Both the position numbers and the translations under genes were made by a program. Shown here in pieces: positions 11,229-21,559 of a stretch of 64,000 nucleotides of DNA. Origin of the DNA: Cephalotus follicularis (taxonomy: Eukaryota > Streptophyta > Magnoliopsida > Oxalidales > Cephalotaceae). The stretch is from the NCBI GenBank assembly GCA_001972305.1, contig BDDD01005049.1, positions 1 to 64,000 on the forward strand, read 5' to 3'. A model generated the notes under the pieces. That model did not search any database, was not told the DNA's origin, and saw only the letters and a program-made list of their open reading frames with translations. Every line of letters starts with the position of its first letter. Within the stretch, counting starts at the first letter, position 1.

Positions 11229-11381
11229 TAGTCGGATGTCCACACCCAATAGCCGGTTGTTCGCCTGGCAATTCGTTGCCATGTGGCTCGACAGTTGGCC
11301 AGTCGACTGGTTCATCCCACCAGTCGACTACTCCCATACGCAGTCAACCAGTCGGCTGGTCTACTGTACCAGTCGACTGTT
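11229..11381. repeat. GTCGAC dyad array 2 in the B 3' LTR
   Basis: Cores or variants lie at 11231, 11252, 11275, 11294, 11302, 11323, 11343, 11351 and 11372. Intervals are 21, 23, 19, 8, 21, 20, 8 and 21 bp. The 8-bp doublet recurs in related LTR D at 50102/50110. The array lies 230-370 bp upstream, on the minus strand, of a TATA-like CATAAAAACAC near 10998. Confidence 0.85.
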
Positions 11382-11572
11382 CATAGTGTACTTACTAAGT
11401 AAGTTGTACTCACTAAGCAATCACACTTCTAAGTACTTAATTGATTTAAGAGAAACATCATCAGTGTTTGGGAAAACATCAGCATATTCGGAAAATCCAT
11501 CATTTTATTAATTCCACAATAAAGTACATTTACGTTCTGAAATTACAACACATGAAATTTCCGGGAGTTGCA

Positions 11573-11584
11573 TCCACCCCTCCT
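11573..11584 (-). other. Polypurine tract of element B
   Basis: The minus-strand purine-rich tract AAGGAGGGGTGGA directly precedes the LTR start TGCAACTCCC. Just upstream, GGGGACGAAATTCC is the conserved Tekay-type motif. Confidence 0.87.
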
Positions 11585-11619
11585 TCAAAGGAATTTCGTC
11601 CCCGAAATTCAAAACGAGA

Positions 11620-11760
11620 CTAGAACAAGTGCGGGTAGCGTTCTTGGATATCCTCCTCACACTCCCAAGTTGCTTCATCCGGTTGGTGAAACTGCCATTG
11701 AACCTTGACCATGGGGATGGCTCGGTTCCTCAAGATCTGCGTCTTCCAATCTAGAATCCG
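11620..11760 (-). pseudogene. Chromodomain at the C-terminus of element B integrase
   Basis: The last residues include AIPMVKVQW and [17 protein letters not shown], matching the chromovirus chromodomain. In this family the domain targets integration to heterochromatin by binding modified histone tails. The ending YPHLF is the usual Tekay end, and the stop lies 35 bp before the polypurine tract. The domain itself looks uninterrupted, but upstream stops prevent its synthesis as part of a full polyprotein. Confidence 0.86.
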
Positions 11761-12860
11761 TACAGGCAACTCTTCATAAGATTGGTCATCTTGTACCGGA
11801 ACAGTATCATAATCTAGGACATGTGACTGGTCCGGGATATATCTCCTCAGCATAAATATATGAAAGACGTCATGCACGTTTGACAGTGCAGGAGGTAAGG
11901 CAAGCTGGTAGGCTACCTCCCCAACTCTCTCCAAAATCTCGAAAGGACCAATGTAGCGAGGAGCTAATTTGCCCTTTTTCCCAAACCTTTGCACACCCTT
12001 CCATGGTGAGACCTTTAAGAACACATGATCTCCCACACTGAAGGTTAAAGGCCTCCTCTTGACACTGTCCGCATAGCTCTTCTGCTGGCTCTGAGCAGCA
12101 AGCAGCTTCTTTTTTATTGTTCTGATCTTTTCTGAAGTTTCCCTGACCTCATCCCAACATACAGGAGATCTGCACTTCCTCCCATACATTGCTTCAAACA
12201 GTGCCATACCGATACTGGAATGATAGCTGTTATTATAAGAGAACTCTATCAAGGGAATGTGATCCTCCCATGTACCAGCAAAATCGATAATGCAACCCCG
12301 TAGCATATCCTCCAAGGTCTAGATGGTACGCTCAGACTGCCCATCGGTCTGAGGGTGGAAGGCAGTACTCAGGTTTACCTTAGTCCCGAAAGCTGTCTGA
12401 AACCTCTTCCAGAAGTTGGAAGTGAAGATGGCATCTCTATCACATACGATGCTGACTGGAACACCATGTAGCCTCACTATCTCCCTCACATACAAACGAG
12501 CTAGCTTGCTCGCAGAATCAGTAACATGTGTAGGCAGAAAGTGCGCTGATTTGGTGAGTCTATCCACGACAACCCACACGACGTTGTGACGGTTTCGAGT
12601 CAGAGGAAAACCCAAAACAAAATCCATCGTAACATGTTCCCATTTCCACTCTGGAATTGGTAAAGGTTGTAGCATACCCGCCGTGTTTGGCCTTAACTGT
12701 CTAGCAAGTCAAACACCTCGCCACATACTCGGCGATCTCTCGTTTCATGCCAGGCCACCAGTAAGTCTTCTTCATATCTTGGTACATTTTAGTGCTACCC
12801 GGATGGATACTGTACAGAGATTTATGAGCCCCGCGGAGTAACTCATTCTTCAACCCTGGT
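11761..12860 (-). pseudogene. Integrase of element B
   Basis: This would insert the cDNA into the genome. The zinc-binding N-terminus is visible (HPGSTKMY, then CLTC), followed by a TAG stop at 12701 and a frameshift before 12675. The catalytic core has D in VTMDFV, D in VCDRDAIF and E in DGQSERT, so the triad is present. A TAG at 12316-12318 falls just after SERTI, where the family has glutamine. The rest, to about 11761, contains the [10 protein letters not shown] motif that leads into the chromodomain. Length and order are normal for a Tekay-like integrase, but the frame is broken at least three times. Confidence 0.9.
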
Positions 12861-13795
12861 TCATTTGGAAGACACACGCGTCCCCGATATCTCAGAATAC
12901 CATCTGCATGTACCCGAAAATCAGATTCGGAGTCCAGGTTCTCCCGAATCCGTTGCAGCTCCAGATCGTGTGGTTGTGCATCCCTGATGTGATCCAGTAA
13001 CACAGGCTGTACTCGCATGTCGGCCACAAAGATCCCCTGTGACTGATTGAATGGAGACCACTCTTGGAATTCCTCTAACATCTTCCATTGCGACACCATC
13101 GCACTGGCAACCATAGCCTTACGGCTCAAGGCATTAGCGACCACATTCACTTTCCCCGGGTGGTACTGAACACTGCAATCATAATCATTAAAGAATTCTA
13201 CCCACCTGCGCTGTCTCATATTCAGTGTGTACTGACAAAACAGGTACCTTAAACTCTTATGATCAGTAAAGATCTCAAACTGCGCCCCATAAAGATAGTG
13301 CCTCCACTTTTGAAGGGCAAAGATAATAGCTGCAAGTTCGAGGTCATGAGTCGGGTAGTTTTCTTCATACGGTTTTAGCTTCCTCGAGGCATATGCAATC
13401 ACTCTGCCTCGCTGCATCAATACACAGCCCAAACCCTTTCCTGATGCATCACTGTAGACTGCAAAGCCCTCATTACCATCAGGTAATGCTAGGACAGGAG
13501 CGGAAACTAAACGATCCTTCAGTTCACGGAAACTAGCTTCACAGTCTTCGTCCCAGACAAAAGGGGTCTTTTTCTGGGTCAGTCTAGTCAAGGGCTCAAC
13601 TATCCTTGAGAAGTTCTAGATGAACCTCATGTAATATTCCACCAATCCAAGGAAACTACGCACCTCCATCACGTTCTTTGGCTGTGGCCAGTCTCGTACC
13701 ACTTCAGTCTTTGACGGATCCACCGTCAAGGCTTCCCCAGATACAATGTGACCGAGAAAGATCACATGATCAATCCAAAACTCACACTTGCCAAA
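12861..13795 (-). pseudogene. RNase H of element B
   Basis: This removes RNA from RNA:DNA hybrids during cDNA synthesis. The acidic residues D in VYSDASG, E in DLELAA and D in FTDHKSL are present. The last conserved aspartate, normally in VADALSR, reads VVANALSR, so it is asparagine. A TAG near 13616 and the TAG at 13796 separate it from the reverse transcriptase. The linker between RT and RNase H is otherwise in frame. Confidence 0.88.
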
Positions 13796-14500
13796 CTAGG
13801 CGTACAACCGATGTTCTCTGAGAACTTGCAATACTAGCCTCAAATGATGAGCATGCTCCTCCTCACTCCTCAAATATACCAGTATGTCATCAACAAATAC
13901 CATGACAAACTGGTCCAGGTATGGTCGGAATACGTCATTTATCAATGACATAAAAGCTGCCGGTGCAGGGGTAACACCGAACGGCATCACCAAGAACTCG
14001 TAATGACCATACCGTTTCAGGAAGGCAGTCTTCACAATGTCTCCTTCCTTTACTCTCAGTTTGTGATAACCTGACTTCAAGTCGAGCTTGGAAAACACCC
14101 TCGATCCTTGCAACTGGTCAAACAACTCAATGTGGGATAAAGGATACTTGTTCTTGATAGTTGCCTTGTTCAACATTCTGTAGTCGATGCAGAGCCTCAT
14201 CGACCCATCCTTCTTCTTGACAAACAGTACAGGCGCACCCCACGGAGAAACACTAGGTCGAATAAAACCCTTATCGATCAGATCTTGCAACTGCAATTTC
14301 AGTTCCCTCAATTCTGCAGGGGCCATCCTATATGGTGCTTTAGAAATAGGAGCTGTACCTAGTATAAGATCGATAACAAACTCCATATTTCTCTTCGGTG
14401 GCAAAGATCCCAAGTCATCAGGAAATACATCTGGAAATTCACACACAACTGGAATTTCCTCGAAGCTCAAGCCCTTCTCTTTCCTTCGATCAATCACGTA
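13796..14500 (-). pseudogene. Reverse transcriptase of element B
   Basis: The RT copies the packaged RNA into cDNA. Visible blocks in order are [62 protein letters not shown] and FVDDILVY. The catalytic FVDD is intact. The segment ends at a TAG at 13796, where the family continues. It lies in the same frame as the protease, separated by a TAG at 14525. Sequence and motif style place it in the Tekay/Del group. Confidence 0.92.
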
Positions 14501-14524
14501 GGCCAGATATCCCTCGCATCCCTT

Positions 14525-14956
14525 CTATAGGTATCTCGATGCTCGAATATAGGATATGATCAGTGTTGAGAACCCTTTATCTCCCTTGAACTGAAAAGTC
14601 GTTCCGTCGGGCAAACAAAAATCCACAGTTTTATTATAGCAGTCCATACGAGCACGGTGTGCTGATAGCCAATCCATCCCCAATATAACATTGAAGTCAT
14701 GGATAGGCAGCACTATCAAATCTGCATACAAAGGAATGCCTGCCATAGACATCTCACAACTCCTATATATCGAATCAGTATACATAGAAGACCCGGTCGG
14801 TGTACTCATATCAAGTATGTATGGCATGCAGTCAGGGGTGACATCTAGGCAAGATACAAAACGTGCAGATATAAAAGAATGCGATGCTCCGGAATCCATC
14901 AATACTCTAGCAGAAAAACCATATATGTACAGAGTACCTCCAACAACAGAAGTCGA
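14525..14956 (-). pseudogene. Aspartic protease of element B
   Basis: This retropepsin would cleave the Gag-Pol polyprotein. The catalytic motif is DSGASHSFIS, followed about 75 residues later by VILGMDWL, the second family hallmark. A TAG at 14957 separates it from gag, and another at 14525 separates it from the reverse transcriptase; all are in one frame. The domain is complete in length. Confidence 0.9.
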
Positions 14957-16140
14957 CTATGGAACCTCTGTCTGAGCAAGTACAAAAACTCTACCTTTTG
15001 CGATGCCCTTGCCGATGTCCTTCCTCTGTGACGGTCCCGCCGCCGTACCACTACTACTCCCCGGCCCAGTAGGCGCTTTAGCAGAACTCTTCGGACAGTC
15101 CTTCACTGAGTGACCAGGTGCCCCGCACCTCAGGCACCAACCATTGACCCTCCAGCAATCTTTCTGTTGGTGGCCTATACACAATAATAGCAACCTCCGG
15201 ATCTAGCATTACTCCCCTGGCTGGGAGTACCCTGTGAAGCTGTCTGTTGAGACTTGTTCTTAGACGAATTCGTCGGAGAACCACCATCTTGCCATTTCGA
15301 CGATGCCGGTCGGGACTGGGTAGGGCTCTGTTTACTCTGTTGTGCGTGAGCTCTCTCAGCCCGGTCTTCGCTAGATATTGTCTCCAACAGTCTTGCTTTC
15401 TGAGCAACCTCCACAAAAGTCCTCAGTTTCATAGCTCTAATTCTTGATCGAAGATCCGGTCGCAGACCTCCCAGGAAGCTCTGAATCTACTTCTCCTCAT
15501 CAGCTACCAGATAAGGTGAATGTTTGGTCAGCTCCATGAACCTTGCTTGATACTCAGCCACAGTCATCTCTCCCTGTCGCAACTCCAAGAACTCCGTCTC
15601 TCGTCGCTCTTGCTCAATACGCGGAACATAAGCCTCCAAGAACTCCGTCTGGAATCTGTCCCAGGTGCTGTCCAGTCTCTGTGATTCCCATTTTGCCTTG
15701 ACCATTTCCCACCAATGAGTGGCCTCACCTCATAGGCGGTAAACTACAAACTTCAGCTTTTGAGTGTCAGTACAGTCCATCACTTCAAAGATTTTCTCCA
15801 AGTCCTGCACCCATCTCTCAGCAACAGTAGCATCAAGTTCCCCCCGAAAGCTGGGTTGATTCAGCCTCATGAACTTTTCAATGTCTCTCCCAAACTGGTT
15901 ACCATCCTCCCCCGGGCAGTGGTCGGGAGCCCTATGTTGCGGACGAGCTTGCGCGTAGTACTGGCGCATCTCCTCCGCATTAGCCCTATTTAAGGCCATA
16001 TGTTGCTGAAAATAGTCCGCAATCCGGGCCATCGGATCTCTGTCATCTTGGGGAATATTCATCCCTTGCGGAATATTTGCTTCCTCAGGGGCATTAGCTC
16101 CAACAGCCCTAGCCCTAGCACGTGTTCTCCTTCGGTCCAT
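14957..16140 (-). pseudogene. gag: gag of element B
   Basis: The structural Gag starts at 16140 with MDRRRTRARAR. In-frame TGA at 15730 and TAG at 15487 break the capsid part, which holds the typical FLELRQGEMTVAEYQARF motif. The nucleocapsid had two zinc knuckles. The first begins CYYC and is split by a frameshift near 15185; the second, CLRCGAPGHSVKDC, has all four ligands. Five codons separate the last Gag motif from the TAG that precedes protease. The start codon lies just inside the primer site and is followed by an arginine-rich stretch, as expected for the family. Confidence 0.9.
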
Positions 16141-16236
16141 TGGTTCCTATAAGAAGGATGACAGTTACTCACGACTTTAGGAAAACAATTCATTAATTGC
16201 CAAGAAAAGTATCCTAGCTAAGCATATATGGAATAT

Positions 16237-16248
16237 GCTCTGAAACCA
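16237..16248 (-). other. Primer-binding site of element B
   Basis: The minus strand reads TGGTTTCAGAGC, one base away from the common tRNA-iMet site TGGTATCAGAGC. It lies four bases from the LTR end at 16253. Confidence 0.87.
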
Positions 16249-16252
16249 CTGC

Positions 16253-18167
16253 TGTCACACCCCGTTTTTGTTGGACGACATTAAAGCGGTAAAGGCAATT
16301 AACGTATAAAAGCAGCTTATGCAAAAACCATAAAATTTTGAACTTTTCAAGGAACATCAGTTGCGGAAGCATTAAAATTCATAAGCTGTAAAACTCATAA
16401 CGTGCATCCCATACTACACGCTACTTAATACAAATCCGTTATTGTTAATCGCCCACTAAACGGAGCGTGATCCTAGTACAATATTAAATCCATCGATAAC
16501 ACAACCATAAGTATAGTACATCAGAAATCCTTTAACAAACAGTTTATTGCAACTTAGAGAGTAGAACCAAGAACAACAACAACATAACGACTTGTTCTTC
16601 GTCCATGCCAGTCCAACCGGTCCACTGCATCAATCTGTAAAGTAGGGGGTTAGCCTTTGTCCTCACTCGGCTAAGTCATAAAAGTAGCTCAGGATCAACA
16701 TTAGATGCATGTCATGTAATGTATGCATAAATGATGCAGTGCAGGAAATACTAGTTTATATATATATATGAGAAATATATATATATATTTTAGCAGTACA
16801 GTAAAATAACAGTGGATACATATATAAGAAAATATACGTATGCAAGAACAGTACAGTGGTGATCCGGCCAGGATCACATCCACAATCACAGTAATGTCCG
16901 AAAAGGACCAACAGGCAGTACAGTATGTCCATAAAGGACCATAACAGTCAGGTAGTATATGTAACACCGCCAACTCCTGGCCCCACGCTACACTCCCACT
17001 CCGGTCCCTACTTCAGGAAACCGAGCGAGGCAACAATACAGTACAGTGAGTCACCCAGCCAACTCCTGACCCCTAGGTCAACCCTACCACTAGCCGGCGC
17101 TGGCAGCCTCCGCCATGCAACCAGTGGCTCAAACACAACCACATAGCAATTCACAGAGCAAACAGTGGATTAAACAGTAAACAGTGCAGTCAACGGTACA
17201 GTGGTGATCGATTAGATCAACAACAGGCAGTCCATTTTCAAATATTTCTGAAGTAATAAATGTTTGGAATGTGCAATTTCAGTAGTAGTAATACCTTGAA
17301 CAATTCAGTAGTGAAAATCGTTTACCAGTTCGTTCAAAAATACGTTATTAACCAACACATATTTTCATACTCAAAATAGCATATTCTGAGTTCACATATG
17401 CATTTCTAAACATCACAACTTTAGAAATCATAAACGATTTACAAACAGTAACCAAACAGGCAGTAAACAGTGTATATGCAATGCATACAAATGCTCTAAT
17501 GCATCCTAAGAAAAATCGGGATCGTCGCGCTTCGTTTTAAGCAAGAGCAGACCAAACAGTAGCTTGGCAGTCAGCTGGATTCTCCACCAGTCGGTTGTTC
17601 TGAGAATTTAGTACGTGAGTAGTCGACTGGTTCGTCCTACCAGTCTACTTGTTCATATGGCAGTCGGCTGTTACTCTTCAACAGTCGACTGTTTAGGTTG
17701 AGTAGTCGACTGTATTCCTTGGACAGTTGACTGTTCTGGGAAGCAGTTGCATACAATCTGAAATACACCACTTAAGCAGATCATTGCAAGCATCCAAAAT
17801 GTATTCTCAGGGCAGAAAATTATCATTCAGTCTTCCACAGTCACATATAGCACAACAGCAGCATGCATCTTATCCAGCAATCCAATACCAAGGCAAACTC
17901 AACATGCATGTACATAAGTTCAAAGATTCTCAACAGTAAACATGGCATGCGTAAAACCAGCAACAATCATGGTCATATCAACTGAGCATCGTGGCTTATA
18001 CTAGCAGACAACAATTCGCATAACATGCAGTAATATTGAACTCCAAAACGCAATCATAACTTCCCCTACCTTTTGATTCCAAGTTAGGAATCTGTAAGTC
18101 CACCTCTTTGTGTTGCAACAACGACGTTTTGAGCTCCCTAGAAGCTCCAACTCCAGTCCAGTAGCTC
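16253..18167 (-). repeat. Element B 5' LTR, truncated (1915 bp)
   Basis: It starts TGTCACACCCCG next to the primer site and follows the left LTR closely until the shared ...CCAGTAGCTC at 18167. After that the sequence is unrelated to B and belongs to the LTR of C. About 720 bp of this LTR, including its promoter and the second GTCGAC array, are missing. Confidence 0.88.
17568..17735. repeat. GTCGAC dyad array in the B 5' LTR
   Basis: Cores lie at 17570, 17590, 17622, 17643, 17663, 17684, 17705 and 17726, with intervals 20, 32, 21, 20, 21, 21 and 21 bp. Spacing is identical to the partner array at 10250-10417, while several cores differ between the two, for example GTCGAC here against ATAGAC there. 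Confidence 0.9.
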
Positions 18168-18304
18168 CCCCATAACCCATAACCATCCATGAAAGAGAAA
18201 CATATCATAATATGATATACCATTCATACCATCCTTAAATACGATAGGGTACAATTCTATGTATGAATACATGCAATTCCATACGTCACAACTCGAGGCT
18301 TGCA
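18168..18304 (-). repeat. Element C 3' LTR, proximal remnant
   Basis: These 137 bp end in GAGGCTTGCA at 18304, next to a polypurine tract, so they are the minus-strand start of the C 3' LTR. The rest of that LTR lies left of element B. The junction at 18167/18168 is a deletion breakpoint. Confidence 0.72.
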
Positions 18305-18315
18305 TCCTCCCATTA
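18305..18315 (-). other. Polypurine tract of element C
   Basis: The minus strand reads TAATGGGAGGA directly before the LTR start TGCAAGCC. Confidence 0.78.
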
Positions 18316-18344
18316 TTAAAGAAATTTCATTCCCAGATTCCTTA

Positions 18345-19560
18345 GGATCAAAACAAGTGAGGCTATAAAGCCCTCACATCATCTTCGCGCTCCCATTTCG
18401 CCTCCTCAAGCCCATGGTACTGCCATAATACTTTAATCAATGCGATACTCTTGTTCCTTAACTACTTGACTCGGCGATCTAGGATCTGAATAGGTGCTTC
18501 CTCAAAACTCATTTATGCCTTCAACTTTAATGGCTCAAGCTGTAACACATGCAAAGGATCTTGATTATACTTCCTCAGTATCTATACATGGAAGAAATTA
18601 TGCACCTCTGACAAGTTGGGCGTAAGGCAAGTCTGTAGGTCATTGCCCCGACCCTCTCAAGGATCTCAAAAGGTCCCACAAACTGCTGGACTAACTTCCC
18701 TTTCTTACCAAACCTAATAATTCCCTTGGTTGGCGAAACTTTGAGGAACACATGATCTCCCACTGAGAACTCTAAGCCTCGCGTTCAATGATCTGCATAA
18801 CTCGTTTGTTGACTCTGAGCCATTAGAAGCCTTTCCTTGATATCCTTGGCCCTGTCGATTGTTTCTTGCACCACCTAAAAGTCTCTGCTCACCCATCTCA
18901 AACCAACATACTGGAGTTCTACATTTTCGTCCATAAAGAGCTTCAAACGGTGCCATATAAATGCTAGCGTGATAACTGTTGTTGTATAAGAACTCCATCA
19001 ATGGCAAATGCTCATCCCAACTGCCACCCCAATCAATCACACATGCTGGAAGAATGTCCTCAAGAGTATGGATCATTCACTTTGACGTACTGAAGCTCGA
19101 TTGAGTACCAAAAGCTGTCTGCAGTTTCTTCCAAATCCGGGAAGTGAACCGCGAGTCCCCATCAGATACAACCCTAACTGGTACTCCGTGAAGCCTAATA
19201 ATCTCCCCAACATACAAGGATGCCAACAGTTTAAGAGAATAAGTCATCTTGAGCACTAGAAAATGTGCAGATTTCGTGAAGCGATCAAAGATAACCCAAA
19301 TGGAATCACGATTAGTCCTCGTCATTGGCAACCTGTCACAAAATCCATCATGATGTACACCCATTTCCACTGTGCCACTGGCAATGGCTGAAGCAATCCA
19401 GCTGGCCTCTGGCATTCTGCCTTCACTTGTTGACAAGTCAAGCAGGAAGAAACGTACTCAGATATTTCCCTCTTCATGTTATTCCACCAGTAATTGAGCT
19501 TCAAGTCTCGGTACATCTTGGTAATCCCTAGATGCACTGAGAAACTGGAGCGATGAGCTT
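18345..19560 (-). pseudogene. Integrase and chromodomain remnant of element C
   Basis: Motifs in minus-strand order are the zinc-finger part ([18 protein letters not shown]), the core with MMDFVTG and VVSDGDSRFTS, the [10 protein letters not shown] block near 18680, and a chromodomain remnant containing EEAKWEREDD at about 18370-18410, ending PHLF after a stop. The segment is split over several frames with multiple stops. Family and order match B, but divergence is greater. The catalytic aspartates can be found; the glutamate region is disrupted around 19080 by a frameshift. Confidence 0.82.
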
Positions 19561-21000
19561 GTGACAACAACTCATCCTTCAGCTCCTTATTTATAAGAAT
19601 AGAAACCATGCCCTGAAACCTGATCAATCCATCACCATGAATCGAGAATTTGGGTTTCAACCCTCCTTGACCATCTAATGCAACCTTAAGCAAAATTCCA
19701 TCCATACCCTGAGCCTCTCTGATTCTATGCAACAACCATAGTTGAGCCTGAATTTGAGCTACTATCAAGCAAGCCAATCGGTGACTTAAGTCATCAGCAA
19801 CCATATTAGCTTTTCCTGGGTGATACTGTATTTCATAGTTGTAGTCATTCAACAGCTCCATCCACCTCCTTTGCCTCATATTTAGATCTTTTTGGGAGAA
19901 AAGGGGCTTTAAACTCTTCTGGTCCGTGTACACTTCAAATTTGGTACCATACAAGTAATGCCTCCATTTGCGTAGTGCAAAGACTATTACCGCCAACTCT
20001 AGATCATGAGTTGGATAACTCTCCTCATGAGGCTTCAACATCCTTGAGGCATAGGCGATCACCTTTCCATACTACATCAAGACACATCCCAAACCATTCC
20101 TTAATACATTACTGTAGACCACAAAATCCTCATTACCCTCAACCAAAGCCAAGATCGGCGCAGAAATCAGGCGGTGCTATAACTCCTGAAAACTCCCTTC
20201 ACAACTATCATCACATACAAACACTGTCTTCTTCTGCATCAACCTGGTCAAAGGTGCAGCTATCCGTGAGAATCCCTCGACAAAACGGCCGTAGTAACCC
20301 GCTAAGCCCAAGAAACTACCGACTTCTGTCACATTTGTTGGTCATTTCCAATCCCTCACTGCTTCTATCTTTGCTGGATCCACAGATAAACCAGCACGGG
20401 AGATAACGTGACCAAGAAAAGCCACCTCTAACAACCAAAACTCACATTTGCTGCACTTGGCATATAACATGTAATATCTCAAAACCTACAATACCAAGTG
20501 CATATGTTCCCCATGCTCCTCCATAGACTTGGAATACACCAAGATATCATTAATGAAGACCACGATGAACTGGTCCAGATATGGACAAAACACCCTGTTC
20601 GTAAGACTCATGAAAGCGGCAGGGGCTTTGGTCACCCCAAATGGCATCACAACAAACTCATAATGTCCATACCGTGACCTGAAAGCTGTCTTCGGAACAT
20701 CTTCTACTCTAACTATGAGGTGATGGTACCCTGACCTGAAATCTAATTTAGAAAACAATGAAGAACCTCTCAATTGGTCAAACAACTCATCGATATGCGG
20801 CAAAAGGGTACTTGTTCTTAACAGTGACACTGTTGATTTGCCGATAATCAATACACATCTGTAAAGATCCATCCTTTTTCTTCACAAATAGAACTGGCGC
20901 TCCCCACGAGGAAACACTCGGCCGGATAAAACCCCTATCGAGCAACTCTCGTAAGTGCAGTTTCAACTCTTTCAATTATGGAGGTGCCATGCGATAAGGA
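19561..21000 (-). pseudogene. Reverse transcriptase and RNase H of element C
   Basis: RT blocks are [20 protein letters not shown] (about 20925-20890), [37 protein letters not shown] and [11 protein letters not shown]. The catalytic motif, normally F-V/I-D-D, reads FIND, so the first aspartate is asparagine. RNase H shows [26 protein letters not shown] and MVADDLSHR, so its last aspartate is kept. At least two frameshifts lie between RT and RNase H. This part is similar to element B but clearly a different family. Confidence 0.88.
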
Positions 21001-21309
21001 GGTCTTGATATCAGTGTCGTCCCTGATAGAAGATAAATCACAAACTCCGTATCCCTCTCTGGATGTAGGGATGTCAGCTCATCCAGGAACACATCCGAGT
21101 ACTCACAAACCACTGGGACAACCTCCAACCTCGGCACCCATCACCTACATCTGTCACATGTGCCAGGTAACCACGACAACCCTGTCTCATAAGCCTATCA
21201 GCATGAATTGCCGATATCATCTGAACTGGCTGGTGCTCTAAAGTTCCAATAAACTGGAACTGAGACTGCCTTAGCGTGCTGAAGGTCACGACTTTCCCAT
21301 AACAATCCA

Positions 21310-21540
21310 CCTGAGTATAGTGTGCCACTAACTAGTCCATCCCTAAAATCACATCTAACTCATCCATCGGCAACACTATGAGATCCACTAACAACAAATG
21401 GTCGGCCATGTCCATAGCACATGACCTACACACCCATTCAGAATACACATAACCCATGAAATACGATGCAATATATGAGTGGGAAGAACCCGAATCTATA
21501 AGAATCTGTGGCATATGCTAAGAGATACAAATAGTACCTC
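21310..21540 (-). pseudogene. Aspartic protease of element C
   Basis: The catalytic motif DSGSSHSYIA and the downstream VILGMD are visible. A stop follows VILGMD near 21332, where W-L normally continues. The frame to gag and to the reverse transcriptase is not continuous. Confidence 0.82.
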
Positions 21541-21559
21541 CTATAACTGAAGCGAAACC

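Larger units (their letters stand above)
8937..11572 (-). repeat. Element B 3' LTR (2636 bp)
   Basis: The boundaries are TGTCGTACCAC at 8937 and GGGAGTTGCA at 11572, next to the polypurine tract. It aligns with 16253-18167 over its first 1.9 kb. Two phased GTCGAC arrays lie at 10250-10417 and 11229-11381. Open frames here are chance frames in a pyrimidine-rich leader. Confidence 0.9.
8937..18167 (-). mobile_element. Element B: full-structure Tekay-like Ty3/Gypsy chromovirus, inactivated
   Basis: Minus-strand order is 5' LTR (truncated, 18167 to 16253), primer site, gag (16140 to 14957), protease, RT, RNase H, integrase, chromodomain (ending 11620), polypurine tract and 3' LTR (11572 to 8937). 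Gene order and the C-terminal chromodomain place it among plant chromoviruses of the Tekay/Del group. It inserted into the 3' LTR of C. The distal part of its 5' LTR (about 720 bp) and some C sequence are deleted at 18167/18168, so the right-hand duplication is lost. The reading frame has eight in-frame stops and two frameshifts by my count. Confidence 0.9.

Noticed and set aside
10678..11386. Overlapping open frames of 90-140 codons on both strands
   Set aside because: They lie in the B 3' LTR between the two dyad arrays. They have no family motif, and frames on both strands overlap. They are chance frames in a pyrimidine-rich leader.
14187..14501. Plus-strand frame of 104 codons
   Set aside because: It is antisense to the reverse transcriptase of B, whose motifs are clear on the minus strand.
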